DNA of 64,000 nt from Candidatus Flavonifractor intestinipullorum (GCA_019118925.1 DWYC01000088.1:27673-91672), one strand, 5' to 3'. Counted from the first letter of the stretch, positions 50,456 to 58,836 are shown. Numbers and translations are program-made. Notes: generated by a model not told the origin, from the letters alone.

Positions 50456-51481
50456 TTACTGCGTGTGCAAATTTGTGTGCAATTTTTCTTCGAAATAATG
50501 GTCTACCAGCTGGGCGACATGCTGCTGTTCGCTGGACATTGTATGCTGGTAGACGGTCTTTAACATATGGTCGGTGGCGTGCCCCATGCGCTCCTGGGCG
50601 TAGCGGTTCGGGATTCCAAGAGCCAGCATGACGGAGGCGTTTATATGACGAAGGTCATGAAAACGGTAATGCTGCACTCCGGCTCGCTTACATATAACCT
50701 GGAATCGTGAGTAGAGGCCGCGCCTTGTAAATGGAATGATATGATCTCCGGTTCTGGGCGCTGCATCGATCAGTCCGCGAATATAGGGAGGGAGCGGGAG
50801 ATCGCGCTGGGAACTATAGGTTTTTGTGAGTTTTTCCCCTTCATCCACAAGAGCGCGCCGGATGTGCAAAACTTCTCCCTCCACGTCCTCCCACTTTAAT
50901 CCGAGGATCTCCGACATGCGCAGGCCCAGCCAGACGGCCAGCAAGATCGGAAGTTCGTTCACGGTTCCTTTTGCGACGGCCATAATTTTCCCGATATCGT
51001 CTCCGGAGGGAATGGCAGGCTCATACCGCTTGCGCTGGGGGAGCGTCGTTCTCAGAATGAAATCAGGCCGGTATGCGGCTAGGGCAGCGCTAAGCAGGCC
51101 GTGGGCATTCCGTACACTTTTTGGAGATTTCTCCCGCGCCATCTTATTTACAGCTCTTTGGACCGCTTCTTGGGTCAACAGAACCAGTTTGATCGGCATC
51201 AGTTCCGGAAGCGCATGTTCACGAATCCTCTTGTAGCCGGCAACAGTCGCCGGGGATAGAACCGAATCTTTGCTCTCAATATACCGGTCGATGGCTTGGC
51301 CGACCGTCATCTGGCTGGGAGAGCTTTCACGCTGAGCGGCTTTCAGACCGGCCTTGATCTGCATGGCCTGGGCCACAGCCTCTTTCTCGGTGGCGGCGGT
51401 GATGGAGACGCGCCGCCCATCCACCATCACCTGGCACCGCCAGGCGCCGGAAGGCAATTTTTTTGCAACTGGAGTTTTCAT
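50456..51481 (-). CDS. int: Phage tyrosine integrase
   Basis: A 341-residue site-specific recombinase. N-terminal AP2-like/arm-binding region (LPSGAWRCQVMVDGRRVSITAATEKEA), SAM-like core-binding domain (about 60-150), and a catalytic domain with Arg in WLGLRMSEILGLKW, HxxR in FHDLRHINASVMLALG and the Tyr in TDHMLKTVYQHT. The ATG at 51481 is used (GAGGGAA upstream); the track start at 51538 lacks a site. It borders the tRNA att fragment and marks the left end of the prophage. Confidence 0.93.
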   Translation of the reverse strand: MKTPVAKKLPSGAWRCQVMVDGRRVSITAATEKEAVAQAMQIKAGLKAAQRESSPSQMTVGQAIDRYIESKDSVLSPATVAGYKRIREHALPELMPIKLVLLTQEAVQRAVNKMAREKSPKSVRNAHGLLSAALAAYRPDFILRTTLPQRKRYEPAIPSGDDIGKIMAVAKGTVNELPILLAVWLGLRMSEILGLKWEDVEGEVLHIRRALVDEGEKLTKTYSSQRDLPLPPYIRGLIDAAPRTGDHIIPFTRRGLYSRFQVICKRAGVQHYRFHDLRHINASVMLALGIPNRYAQERMGHATDHMLKTVYQHTMSSEQQHVAQLVDHYFEEKLHTNLHTQ

Positions 51482-51534
51482 TGTCGTTCCCTCTGCCCGC
51501 TCAAACGAGCGGGCTTTTTTCTTATGCCAGAGGA

Positions 51535-51717
51535 TCAAAAGAGGACCGCGGCTTCTTCGTTTTGGAGGACCTGCGTTTTGAGCCGCGCCACGTCGTCCAG
51601 AAGGGCCTGCATCTCCTCCGGTGCACAGCGGTAAGCCATGATCAGATTGTACTCCGCCTCAGTCAGAACAAGTCCGCCTTCCGAGCCTTGGGCGGGGATG
51701 GGGTGAGAGTCCTTCAT
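51535..51717 (-). CDS. Hypothetical small prophage protein, 60 aa
   Basis: Not recognised. Mostly helical (LTEAEYNLIMAYRCAPEEMQALLDDVARLKTQ). GGGAGGTGACCCC precedes the ATG. It lies between the integrase and the cargo membrane protein genes, on the same strand. Confidence 0.6.
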   Translation of the reverse strand: MKDSHPIPAQGSEGGLVLTEAEYNLIMAYRCAPEEMQALLDDVARLKTQVLQNEEAAVLF

Positions 51718-51743
51718 CCGGGGTCACCTCCCTGTGGAAGGGA

Positions 51744-52865
51744 TTACTGATTTTGTTGGGCCTTCCATACCTCGTACTGCCGGATATATGCTTCACTCTC
51801 TTCTCCGCCTTTCTGTAGCATCTCTAGTCGTTCTTCCACGCTGTTACCAGAGCTAGCGCTAGAGGCACGCTGAGGCTGGCAAACAGAGCAAGGGGACTTC
51901 CCATCCACTTTGGCGTCATAAGTAGTGCTGTAGTAGACACGATTCTCCTCCAAAATGCGGTCGGTATATTTGCAGCTAAGGCGGTGGTATTTACTCCCGT
52001 TCATGCTAGCTACATAATTACGCATGAGAACAGGTGTAGGAGTAGGAGCAACGGAGAGGGATGAGCTACCTGTAATACAACGGTAGCAAGGGGTTTTTCC
52101 GTCGTAGCGGGCCGCCTCCTCTGTTTCATAATAAACGCGGTAGGAGGGCGAGATGCCGTCTGCATAATCGCAATCTAGAAGGTGGTAGACTGGGATGGCT
52201 TGCCTGGCATTAGCTACAAAGACCGGGTGTGGACCAAACAAACGCCCCTGGAGCGCAATAAACAGAACCAGGCATAGGCAGGTAAGGCATACGCAGATAG
52301 CGGATAGGGCAATAAGAAGCGGGCGGGACGAGGACACCTTCGGCGTAGATGGGGTCTCCTGTGGCTGGACACTAAAATTGGATGGCTCTGAAGGAGACGC
52401 AGGGCCTGGTTGGGGCGCAGGAGGAGATGGTGTGAAAATAAGGCGTCGCTTTTGGTAATAATAGTAGACGATAGGAAGTATGATAGCACTGGTCAGTACA
52501 CGGGCCAGATTGCTGCTCATGGTGGAGGAGTCTGCCTGAATCTGTATCCCGAGCCATAGGACATAGATATTGTAGATAAGCCCGGAGAGAGAAAGAACCA
52601 TGATACACTGAGGGCCAAACCACCGCCGAAGCTGATTGCCCACGATAGCAGCGGCGGAGAGGCCGATGGATAGGAGCGAATAGAATATGTCCAGGTAGAA
52701 AAGATACGCCACACCTGTCCCAATGAAATCATCTAACGAGGAGACGGTGGAAGCCAGCGTAGTGATTTGCGTTAAAATCCCCAGCGGGAAACCCAAATAA
52801 GTCATTAATTTGTGCCACTTTAACGGAGTCTGTTCCCAGTAAACATATTCCCAGCGCACAGTCAT
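51744..52865 (-). CDS. Membrane protein with duplicated Cys/His module (prophage cargo)
   Basis: A 373-residue protein of unknown function. About four membrane helices in residues 25-145, a Pro/Ser-rich cytoplasmic linker, one more helix (about 185-208), then two similar ~45-residue modules: YHLLDCDYADG...DGKTPCYRC and YHRLSCKYTDR...DGKSPCSVC, each His-x3-Cys plus CxxC, resembling a small metal-binding domain at the end of many Firmicutes extracellular proteins. Base composition is more A/T-rich than its neighbours, pointing to separate acquisition. It lies among lysogeny genes, so it is probably expressed from the prophage. Confidence 0.75.
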   Translation of the reverse strand: MTVRWEYVYWEQTPLKWHKLMTYLGFPLGILTQITTLASTVSSLDDFIGTGVAYLFYLDIFYSLLSIGLSAAAIVGNQLRRWFGPQCIMVLSLSGLIYNIYVLWLGIQIQADSSTMSSNLARVLTSAIILPIVYYYYQKRRLIFTPSPPAPQPGPASPSEPSNFSVQPQETPSTPKVSSSRPLLIALSAICVCLTCLCLVLFIALQGRLFGPHPVFVANARQAIPVYHLLDCDYADGISPSYRVYYETEEAARYDGKTPCYRCITGSSSLSVAPTPTPVLMRNYVASMNGSKYHRLSCKYTDRILEENRVYYSTTYDAKVDGKSPCSVCQPQRASSASSGNSVEERLEMLQKGGEESEAYIRQYEVWKAQQNQ

Positions 52866-52928
52866 CCAATTTTCACCCCTTCAATTTATGGGTTCTTAAT
52901 TTTACGCGCCACACGCCAAAATAAGAGT

Positions 52929-53357
52929 TCAAAAATAGAGCTCGACTGCAAGGTTTCCATGCACATACCAGCAGACGGCCTTCTTCATGAAATCCTCGGT
53001 CACGTCAAAGTATTCGGCCAGGTCCCAGAGCTCCGAGTGACCGTCGGCAACGGCGGCCTCCAGCCGCTCTTTTGGGACGAGCTTCTGGATGGCCCATTTG
53101 TCGGCATGGTTCTCATGCCGCCTGCGCAGGTCGCGGGCGGCCCAGCGGTTATAAAAGGCCCCGGTCTTACAGTGGCCCAGCTCGTGCGCCAGGTGGACGC
53201 GGCGCTGGGCCTCGTTGGGAAAGGCGCCGTAGTCCATGCCGATATAGCACCGCCCGCTCTCCGACTGGATGCACATGGAACCCGTCTTGGGGATCTCCAG
53301 GACCAGGATGGGAATGCCGGCCTCCTCGGCCGCTTGGTAAAGCTCTCGGGTTTCCAT
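52929..53357 (-). CDS. ImmA/IrrE-family metalloprotease
   Basis: A 142-residue zinc peptidase. HLAHELGHCKTG contains the HExxH-type site and HENHADKWA supplies the third ligand region. ImmA-type proteases cleave phage or ICE repressors in response to damage signals. The gene follows the repressor gene by only 2 nt, the standard ImmR-ImmA arrangement, so it probably antagonises that repressor. Confidence 0.9.
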   Translation of the reverse strand: METRELYQAAEEAGIPILVLEIPKTGSMCIQSESGRCYIGMDYGAFPNEAQRRVHLAHELGHCKTGAFYNRWAARDLRRRHENHADKWAIQKLVPKERLEAAVADGHSELWDLAEYFDVTEDFMKKAVCWYVHGNLAVELYF

Positions 53358-53359
53358 GG

Positions 53360-53788
53360 TTATTCCTTTTTCTTCTCCATCTCTTCCCGAAGTTTTACCA
53401 TCTGGGCAAAGCGCTTTACTTCGTCGTACATGGCGTCGGTGATCTCCCCATCGCCGCCGAACAGAGCAAATTTAATATCCTCATCGTTGACTACGCGCTC
53501 ACCCTCCGGGGTGGGCGCTTTCTTTTTTCCTAAATAATCCTTTAACTCCGTGATAGGTACCTCAACAGTGATAGGGTGGTCGTCATCAAACTTACCTTGG
53601 AGAAAATTCAGAGATACCCCTAATGCGTCTGCCAGTTTTTGGGCTGTTTCTAACTTTAAGCTTTTTGTACGCCCCGCATTGAGCTCGGAAAGAGTTGCAC
53701 GCCCAACCCCTGCCTTTTTGCATATAGCTGTAATATTTGTCCCTTGTGCTTTACATAATGCGTCAATTCGATTGTACAATTCGCTCAT
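53360..53788 (-). CDS. XRE-family prophage repressor
   Basis: A 142-residue repressor: N-terminal helix-turn-helix (NITAICKKAGVGRATLSELNAGRTKSLKLETAQKLADALGVSLNFL) and a C-terminal helical extension ending MVKLREEMEKKKE. AGGAGGGG precedes the ATG. It is divergent from the early operon and coupled to an ImmA-like protease, so it is the likely lysogeny switch. Confidence 0.9.
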   Translation of the reverse strand: MSELYNRIDALCKAQGTNITAICKKAGVGRATLSELNAGRTKSLKLETAQKLADALGVSLNFLQGKFDDDHPITVEVPITELKDYLGKKKAPTPEGERVVNDEDIKFALFGGDGEITDAMYDEVKRFAQMVKLREEMEKKKE

Positions 53789-54155
53789 AATTCCCCTCCT
53801 TCATTTGTGCATAGATACAAATTACCGAGTTCAATAAAGAACGGGGTTGACTTTTACAGAGTTCGGTATAATAATAAAGCTACAGTTCTGAGTTCTGTAT
53901 ATTCTGATCTTAAGATTAGTATATTACATGATTCAGTAATTGTCAACGGTAATAGAGATGCCCGGAGAAAAGAGACCGGGCCTCCGCGCTGCCAACGCAG
54001 AGACCCGGCGCACACTTTCGTCTGAACCCGCTGAAATCGGTCATGGATGGCGTCCACTCGCCTTACCACTTTGGCCTGTTTGCTCCAGGCCCCGTCTGTT
54101 TCGGTCATGACCGTCGCCCTGGTGGCACAGAGCTTTTATCAGCGTGTCGAACTTA
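53789..54155. promoter_or_regulatory. Lysogeny switch region with repeated GTTC/GAAC half-sites
   Basis: Between repressor and early genes. TTGACT (53847-53852) with AATAAT 17 nt later gives a plus-strand promoter; an overlapping TATAAT is at 53867-53872. Half-sites recur: ACCGAGTTC, GAACGGGG, GAGTTCGGT and TACAG-N9-CTGTA (53879-53897). These are candidate repressor operators. Beyond 53960 the DNA is GC-rich with no convincing gene on the plus strand. Confidence 0.55.
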
Positions 54156-54284
54156 CTACGCACGCGACGCGTTCACGGAATCGTGAAACCGTAAGTTGTG
54201 GTGTAGTGGCTCACACTCAGACGCGGCAAGAGGCAGTGCCTTTAAAAACAATTCGAGGAAAATATCCAACGGACTGCTTGTCAT
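54156..54284 (-). CDS. Possible small ORF, 42 aa
   Basis: Too short for the ORF track. On the minus strand AAAGGAGG lies 8 nt before an ATG, and the frame (MTSSPLDIFLELFLKALPLA...) runs 42 codons to a TAG. It is amphipathic or hydrophobic at its start. It lies inside the 597-bp gap between repressor and early operon. The only evidence is the ribosome site and the opening peptide, so the call is tentative. Confidence 0.35.
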   Translation of the reverse strand: MTSSPLDIFLELFLKALPLAASECEPLHHNLRFHDSVNASRA

Positions 54285-54384
54285 GGCAATCGCCTCCTTT
54301 CAGTGTTCCCGGGTTGCCGTCTCCGGCCGGGCATCTCTATTTTACCACACCATGTAATGTTAGGAAAGGGGCGAGACGAACACC

Positions 54385-54591
54385 TTGGCAAGCACGACGG
54401 AATTTGGAAAGACCATTGAAAAGAAGCTGATCGACCTGGAGCGCCCTCAGAACTGGCTCATCGAGCAGGTCCGGGCGCAGACGGGGCTGTATTTCGACAG
54501 CTCCTATCTCTACAAGATCAAGACGGGCAAGCTGGCCACGCCCAAGATCGTCCGGGCTATCCGGGAGATTTTGGGACTGGAGGAGGCGTAA
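54385..54591 (+). CDS. Cro-like small helix-turn-helix protein
   Basis: 68 residues from a TTG start; AAAGGGG lies 13 nt upstream, a wide spacing. The chain (RPQNWLIEQVRAQTGLYFDSSYLYKIKTGKLATPKIVRAIREIL) has a helix-turn-helix layout of the XRE class. As first gene of the early operon it may act like Cro; direct evidence is only fold and position. Confidence 0.7.
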   Translation: MASTTEFGKTIEKKLIDLERPQNWLIEQVRAQTGLYFDSSYLYKIKTGKLATPKIVRAIREILGLEEA

Positions 54592-54834
54592 ATGCAAAAC
54601 CGAGCGGAGAGCGCTCCCCGGTACTCGCTGGGAGACCTGAAGGACCTTCTGACCCGGGTCAACTGCGGGGCGGACCTGGTGCTGGCGGTACAGGAGGCCA
54701 TGACGCTGAGCGGAAGCAGCGCGGCGGACTATGGCGGCGCGCTGTACGGCGTGTACTGGTATCTGACCGATGCGTGCGAGCGGCTGGAAACGGCCATCGA
54801 CACGATGATGCAGAAGGAGGGAGCGGCGGTATGA
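54592..54834 (+). CDS. Hypothetical early phage protein, 80 aa
   Basis: Begins immediately after the stop of the Cro-like gene (TAAATG). Helical, acidic C-terminus; GGALYGVYWYLTDACERLETAIDTMM is a likely amphipathic helix. No family recognised. It overlaps the antirepressor start (ATGA). Confidence 0.65.
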   Translation: MQNRAESAPRYSLGDLKDLLTRVNCGADLVLAVQEAMTLSGSSAADYGGALYGVYWYLTDACERLETAIDTMMQKEGAAV

Positions 54835-55547
54835 ACGAGATTATGAACATCAGCGGAATCGAGTGCTACGAACAGGATGGAACGGCCTATCTGAAGCTGG
54901 AAACGGTGGCCCGCGGGCTGGGGTTTACCGAAATCGCCGCGAGTGGGAACGAATGTGTGAAATGGACGAGAGTTCGGAAATACCTGGCTGATCTGGGCTT
55001 CATCGACACGAGTGTCGACGGCGGGAACTTGCCTGATTTCATTCCTGAGAACATCTTCTACCGTCTGGCCATGAAGGCAAAGAACGAGGCGGCGGAGGCG
55101 TTTCAGGCGAAGATCGCCGACGAGGTGATCCCCTCCATCCGCCGCACGGGCGGGTATGTCCAGGGACAGGGCGCGCCGCGCTCGGCCATGGAGCTGCTGC
55201 GCCTCCAGAGCAGGGCCATGTTTGAGCTGGACGACCGGGTGACCTCTCTGGAGGACAAAGTGGAGCGGCAGATGACCATCGACCACGGCCAGCAGCGGGA
55301 GCTCCAGCGGGCGGTATCCGGCCGGGTGATGGAACGCCTGGCCACGGTGGTGCCTGCGCGGATGGTGGACGAGCGCAAGAGGTTCTTCTTCCAGGCCCTC
55401 TATCACGACCTGAAGGACCGCTTCGCGGTGCCCAGCTACCGGGATATCCGCCCCTCCGACTACCCGGACGCCATGGAATATGTGGCCCACTGGGTGGAGC
55501 CCGCCCACCTGCGCGGGGCGGAGGCAAAGGAGGTGAGACCGCTATGA
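54831..55547 (+). CDS. Bro-N-type phage antirepressor
   Basis: A 238-residue protein from the ATG at 54831, overlapping the previous stop. The N-terminal ~110 residues (YLKLETVARGLGFTEIAASGNECVKWTRVRKYL...FYRLAMKAKNEAAEAFQAKIADEVIPSIRRTGGY) match the Bro-N antirepressor pattern; the C-terminal half is a separate helical DNA- or protein-binding domain. Such proteins antagonise phage repressors or regulate early genes. Confidence 0.82.
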   Translation: MNEIMNISGIECYEQDGTAYLKLETVARGLGFTEIAASGNECVKWTRVRKYLADLGFIDTSVDGGNLPDFIPENIFYRLAMKAKNEAAEAFQAKIADEVIPSIRRTGGYVQGQGAPRSAMELLRLQSRAMFELDDRVTSLEDKVERQMTIDHGQQRELQRAVSGRVMERLATVVPARMVDERKRFFFQALYHDLKDRFAVPSYRDIRPSDYPDAMEYVAHWVEPAHLRGAEAKEVRPL

Positions 55548-55783
55548 AAACCTACCGCGTGACCATTCGGAACGGGGCCTACCCGCTCACGTATGATACG
55601 CTCAGCATCGCCAAGGCCTACGGATGTCTGATGGAGGCCCGCAACTGGGCCTGCCATGTGGACTTTGACCCGGAGGAGCTGATGGAGGTGCTGGCCGACC
55701 TGCGCGCCGGGCGCAAGCTGCTCTACGAAACGGACGGCTGGAAGGTGGAAGCGGAAATGGAGGAATCGCAATGCCGAGAGTAG
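55544..55783 (+). CDS. Hypothetical phage protein, 79 aa
   Basis: Coupled to the antirepressor by an ATGA overlap. Sequence MKTYRVTIRNGAYPLTYDTLSIAKAYGCLMEARNWACHVDFDPEEL suggests a small alpha/beta fold. Not recognised. Confidence 0.65.
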   Translation: MKTYRVTIRNGAYPLTYDTLSIAKAYGCLMEARNWACHVDFDPEELMEVLADLRAGRKLLYETDGWKVEAEMEESQCRE

Positions 55784-56040
55784 CGCTGACTGCCGCCCAG
55801 AAGCGGGCCCAGCGGACGGCGGATGGGAATACCGCCCTGCTCAAAGCCCTGCGCCGGAACAAGGCGGAGGAGGATCTGAAGTGGGACGAAGTGGCCGGGC
55901 GGCTGGGTGTCGCCCCCTCCACCCTCCAGCGGTGGAGGCAAAGGCCGGAGATCATCCCGCTGTGCGGTCTGCGGGTCATAGTGGAGACCATCGGGATGAG
56001 CAAGGAGGACTGGCTGAAGGTCGGAGGGTTCCGGCCGTGA
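55771..56040 (+). CDS. Small helix-turn-helix phage protein
   Basis: 89 residues overlapping the previous gene by 13 nt. KWDEVAGRLGVAPSTLQRWRQRPEIIPLCGLRVIVETIGMSKEDWL is a helix-turn-helix with a following helix. Probably a DNA-binding regulator. Confidence 0.7.
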   Translation: MPRVALTAAQKRAQRTADGNTALLKALRRNKAEEDLKWDEVAGRLGVAPSTLQRWRQRPEIIPLCGLRVIVETIGMSKEDWLKVGGFRP

Positions 56041-56054
56041 GAGGAGGAGGAAGC

Positions 56055-56213
56055 ATGCGGGAGACAAGACACCGCAGGCCCAGCCGCCGGCGCCGGCGCT
56101 GGCTGACGGAGGAGGCTAAGTGGGGCCTCGCCATGGCCGGGCTGCTGGTGGTTTACAGCCTGTGCCTGGTGCTGGTGACCAAAGAGTTCGTGCTCTGGTC
56201 GGTGATGGCATGA
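56055..56213 (+). CDS. Small membrane protein, 52 aa
   Basis: An Arg-rich N-terminus (RHRRPSRRRRRW) followed by one hydrophobic helix (GLAMAGLLVVYSLCLVLV). GGAGGAGGA precedes the ATG at 56055. Its stop lies 14 nt before the next start, ATG 56228. Confidence 0.6.
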   Translation: MRETRHRRPSRRRRRWLTEEAKWGLAMAGLLVVYSLCLVLVTKEFVLWSVMA

Positions 56214-56227
56214 GAGGGGGGGACGGG

Positions 56228-56533
56228 ATGCGTGAGGACAAGCCCCTCCGCTTCGTGGTGACCCACCCGGATTACGGGACGGCGGAGGTGACGGCCCTGG
56301 ACAAGGCCGCGGCCACGGTGGAGGCGGCCAGGCTCTGGGGGGCCGTCTGGCGGGAGATCGCGTGCGAGTGCACCGTCTCCCGCGGGCAGCGGGTGCTGGA
56401 GCACTACTGCCGCCGGTGCGGCAGGCGCATCCGGGCCCAGGGGCTGTGCCCGGAGTGCCGGGCGGTGGAGGAGCTTGCCCGGCGCATGGCTGGAAGCATC
56501 CCCACCCGGGACCGCCGGGCCGGGATGCGGTGA
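56228..56533 (+). CDS. Zinc-ribbon phage protein
   Basis: 101 residues from ATG 56228 (GAGAGGGGGGG upstream; an earlier ATG at 56210 overlaps the previous stop). The C-terminal half has HYCRRCGRRIRAQGLCPEC, a CxxC...CxxC zinc ribbon. Function unknown; it overlaps the next gene through GTGA. Confidence 0.65.
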   Translation: MREDKPLRFVVTHPDYGTAEVTALDKAAATVEAARLWGAVWREIACECTVSRGQRVLEHYCRRCGRRIRAQGLCPECRAVEELARRMAGSIPTRDRRAGMR

Positions 56534-56712
56534 GGAGGCGGCAGAAGCTCCGCCGGCGGGTCCAGGTGCGGGTGTTCCGGTGTCAGGAATGCGGGGGCGT
56601 GAACTACGCCACCAAGGCCCGGGGCCTCCCCACCGAAGCAGGCCACCGGAAGGACATGTGGTGCTGGAGGTGCCGGGCGGTTACCGCGCACCTCCAGATC
56701 GACAGCAAATAA
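56530..56712 (+). CDS. Small zinc-ribbon phage protein, 60 aa
   Basis: GTG start at 56530 coupled to the preceding TGA. FRCQECGGVNYATKARG...MWCWRCRAVTAH carries two CxxC knuckles around an Arg/Lys-rich segment, typical of nucleic-acid-binding ribbons. The ORF-track start lies inside the previous gene. Confidence 0.65.
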   Translation: MRRRQKLRRRVQVRVFRCQECGGVNYATKARGLPTEAGHRKDMWCWRCRAVTAHLQIDSK

Positions 56713-56722
56713 GGAGGTACAT

Positions 56723-57082
56723 ATGGACAAGACCAGCATTTTGGACATGGCCATGGGGGCCATCAAAGAGCGGGTGGACTATGAGATGGGCCACATCGTG
56801 GACAACATCCTGGACCCGAACACCCCGCCGAACAAAAAGCGGAAGCTGACGCTTACGCTGGAGTTCACGCCGGACGCAGAGCGGCAGACCATCCAGGTCT
56901 CTGTGACGGCCAAGGCCGCCCTGTGCCCCACCAACCCCATCAGCACCAGCCTGTATGTCACGGGAGACCCGGCGACGGGCCTAGCCCAGGCGGTGGAGAC
57001 GGTCCCCCAGGTGCCCGGGCAGACCAGCCTGGACGGCATGGAGCAGGAGGAGCCCAAGGTCCTGAAGTTCAAGCAGGCGTAA
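56723..57082 (+). CDS. Hypothetical early phage protein, 119 aa
   Basis: AAGGAGG precedes the ATG. N-terminal helical part (LDMAMGAIKERVDYEMGHIVDNIL), then beta strands (KLTLTLEFTPDAERQTIQVSVTAKAAL). I recognise the layout from phage early operons but not a named family. Confidence 0.7.
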   Translation: MDKTSILDMAMGAIKERVDYEMGHIVDNILDPNTPPNKKRKLTLTLEFTPDAERQTIQVSVTAKAALCPTNPISTSLYVTGDPATGLAQAVETVPQVPGQTSLDGMEQEEPKVLKFKQA

Positions 57083-57104
57083 TCAATTGAAAGGAGATTT
57101 TATC

Positions 57105-57827
57105 ATGATCAGAGAAGCGTTGCAGTACCTCGTCTCCCTGAAGGAAAACAAGACCTATGAGATTCACGGGGATATCTACTCGGACCGGGAGCTGGTGCGT
57201 GTGGAGCCCCATGTGGACCGGCCGGAGCCGCTGACGGTGACCGGGCTGGACAGCCTGGCGCAGCTCATCCGGCACGAGGCGGACCTGGTGGACGCCCAGC
57301 CCATCTTCGTGCGGGTGGACGGGCCCCGGAGCGTGACCGCCTTCTCGTCCTGGGACGACACCATGACCCGGGACCGGCTTTACAAGGCCGAGTGCGACGC
57401 CCCTGCGTTCCAGACCGGCTGGATGGACCACGAGGAGGCGGTCATCAAGCTGCGCTCCATGTTTGAGACGGACGAGGACTCGGATCTGAACTATGTGCTG
57501 GACCTCCTCTCCCGGATCAGCAGGGAGAGCAGCGTCTCCAGCAGCGATAACGGCGTCACCCAGACGGTGGAGGCCCGGCAGGGCGTGGCTCTGTCCCAGC
57601 GCGTGGCAGTGCGCCCCCGGGTGGCCCTGCGGCCCTACCGGACCTTTTTGGAGGTCCTCCAGCCCAAGAGCGAGTTCCTCCTCCGTCTGGACGGCGAGGG
57701 CCGGGTGGGCCTCCTGGAGGCCGACGGCGGCATGTGGCGCATGGACGCCAAAAAGGGCATCGCCTGGTATCTGGAGGACAAGCTCAAGGAGCTCGTGGAG
57801 GCCGGGCGCGTGGTGGTGATGGTGTAA
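57105..57827 (+). CDS. DUF2303-like phage protein
   Basis: 240 residues from ATG 57105 (AAGGAG upstream). The opening MIREALQYLVSLKENKTYEIHGDIYSD and the ending with EFLLRLDGEGRVGLLEADGGMWRMDA resemble the DUF2303 family, encoded in many phage early operons before recombination genes. Function not established. Confidence 0.7.
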   Translation: MIREALQYLVSLKENKTYEIHGDIYSDRELVRVEPHVDRPEPLTVTGLDSLAQLIRHEADLVDAQPIFVRVDGPRSVTAFSSWDDTMTRDRLYKAECDAPAFQTGWMDHEEAVIKLRSMFETDEDSDLNYVLDLLSRISRESSVSSSDNGVTQTVEARQGVALSQRVAVRPRVALRPYRTFLEVLQPKSEFLLRLDGEGRVGLLEADGGMWRMDAKKGIAWYLEDKLKELVEAGRVVVMV

Positions 57828-57985
57828 TGTACCGCTGCCGCTGGTGCGGCGCAGCCTTTGAGGAGCCGGACGCCGTCCGGGTCCGGGAAAACCTGGACGG
57901 CGAGAACGGCTGGTGGAGCCACACCGTAGAGAGCTGCCCCTTCTGTGGGGCGGACGAATGCGAAGAAATGGAGGAGGACATATGA
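57827..57985 (+). CDS. Small zinc-ribbon protein, 52 aa
   Basis: Start overlaps the previous stop (TAATG). YRCRWCGAAFEEPDAV...SCPFCGADECEEM has two CxxC pairs of a zinc ribbon. Coupled to the next gene through ATGA. Confidence 0.65.
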   Translation: MYRCRWCGAAFEEPDAVRVRENLDGENGWWSHTVESCPFCGADECEEMEEDI

Positions 57986-58836
57986 ACGGACTGATGAACC
58001 GCAGCGTGAGCAGCAGGGCCGGAGAGTTCCAGGAGAGCAAGGCCCTCTCTGAGATCAAGGGAAAGATGTTTTTGGCCCGGCAGTTCCCCCGTGACACAGA
58101 CTGGTCCCTTCAGGCGGCGCTCCAGGAGTGCCAGCGCAAGGAGCTGGCCGAGGCCGCCCAGTACGAGTTCCCCAAGGGGGACAGCGTGGTCAAGGGGCCC
58201 TCGATCCGCCTGGTGGAGGTACTGGCCCGGCACTGGGGCAACCTGACCAGCGGCGTAGATGAGATCGAATCGAAGAACGGCGAGACGGTGATCAAGGCCT
58301 ATGCCTGGGACTTGGAGACCAACGTCAGCGACGAAAAAACGTTCTCGGTTAAGCACGAGCGCACCACGAGGCGGGGCAGCTACAAGCTGACTGACGAGCG
58401 GGACATCTACGAGATGGTGGCCAACAAGGGCGCCCGGCGCAAGCGCGCATGCCTTCTGGCCGTGCTGCCGGGGTGGTATGTGGACGCTGCGGTAGCCGCC
58501 TGTGAAGAAACGCTGAAGGCCTCTCTGACCGAGGGGAAGAGCATGGAAGAGGTCATCAACAGCATTGTGTCCGCATTCCAGGAATTTTCCATCACGCCGG
58601 CGCAGATCGAGGAGAAGTTGGGGAAAGAGATCGGGAGCCTGTCGAAAAACGACGTGGTAAAACTGCGCCACCTCTATTCCGCCATCAAGGACGGGTTTGT
58701 CAAGGCGGGCGACGCCTTTGGGACGGCCTCCGATCCGGCGGAATCGGGCTTGCCCAGCGAAGAGGAAGCTGGAGCGCTGGATGCCCTGAACGAGCGCCTG
58801 AAGGGAGGGGCGGCCGATGCTGCTGACCCGGGATAA
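57982..58836 (+). CDS. Phage recombination protein, single-strand-annealing type (tentative)
   Basis: 284 residues from ATG 57982. The conserved block GPSIRLVEVLARHWGNLTSGVDEI...YAWDLETNVSDEKTFSVKHER...NKGARRKRACLLAVLPGW occurs in phage proteins encoded next to exonucleases and thought to act in DNA annealing. The 20-nt overlap with the PD-(D/E)XK nuclease gene supports a two-component recombination system. Assignment is by pattern and context only. Confidence 0.65.
   Translation: MNGLMNRSVSSRAGEFQESKALSEIKGKMFLARQFPRDTDWSLQAALQECQRKELAEAAQYEFPKGDSVVKGPSIRLVEVLARHWGNLTSGVDEIESKNGETVIKAYAWDLETNVSDEKTFSVKHERTTRRGSYKLTDERDIYEMVANKGARRKRACLLAVLPGWYVDAAVAACEETLKASLTEGKSMEEVINSIVSAFQEFSITPAQIEEKLGKEIGSLSKNDVVKLRHLYSAIKDGFVKAGDAFGTASDPAESGLPSEEEAGALDALNERLKGGAADAADPG

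Noticed and set aside
54047-54430. 127-codon plus-strand ORF in the phage switch region
   Set aside because: No ribosome site, no similarity and atypical composition; it overlaps the Cro-like gene start in another frame.
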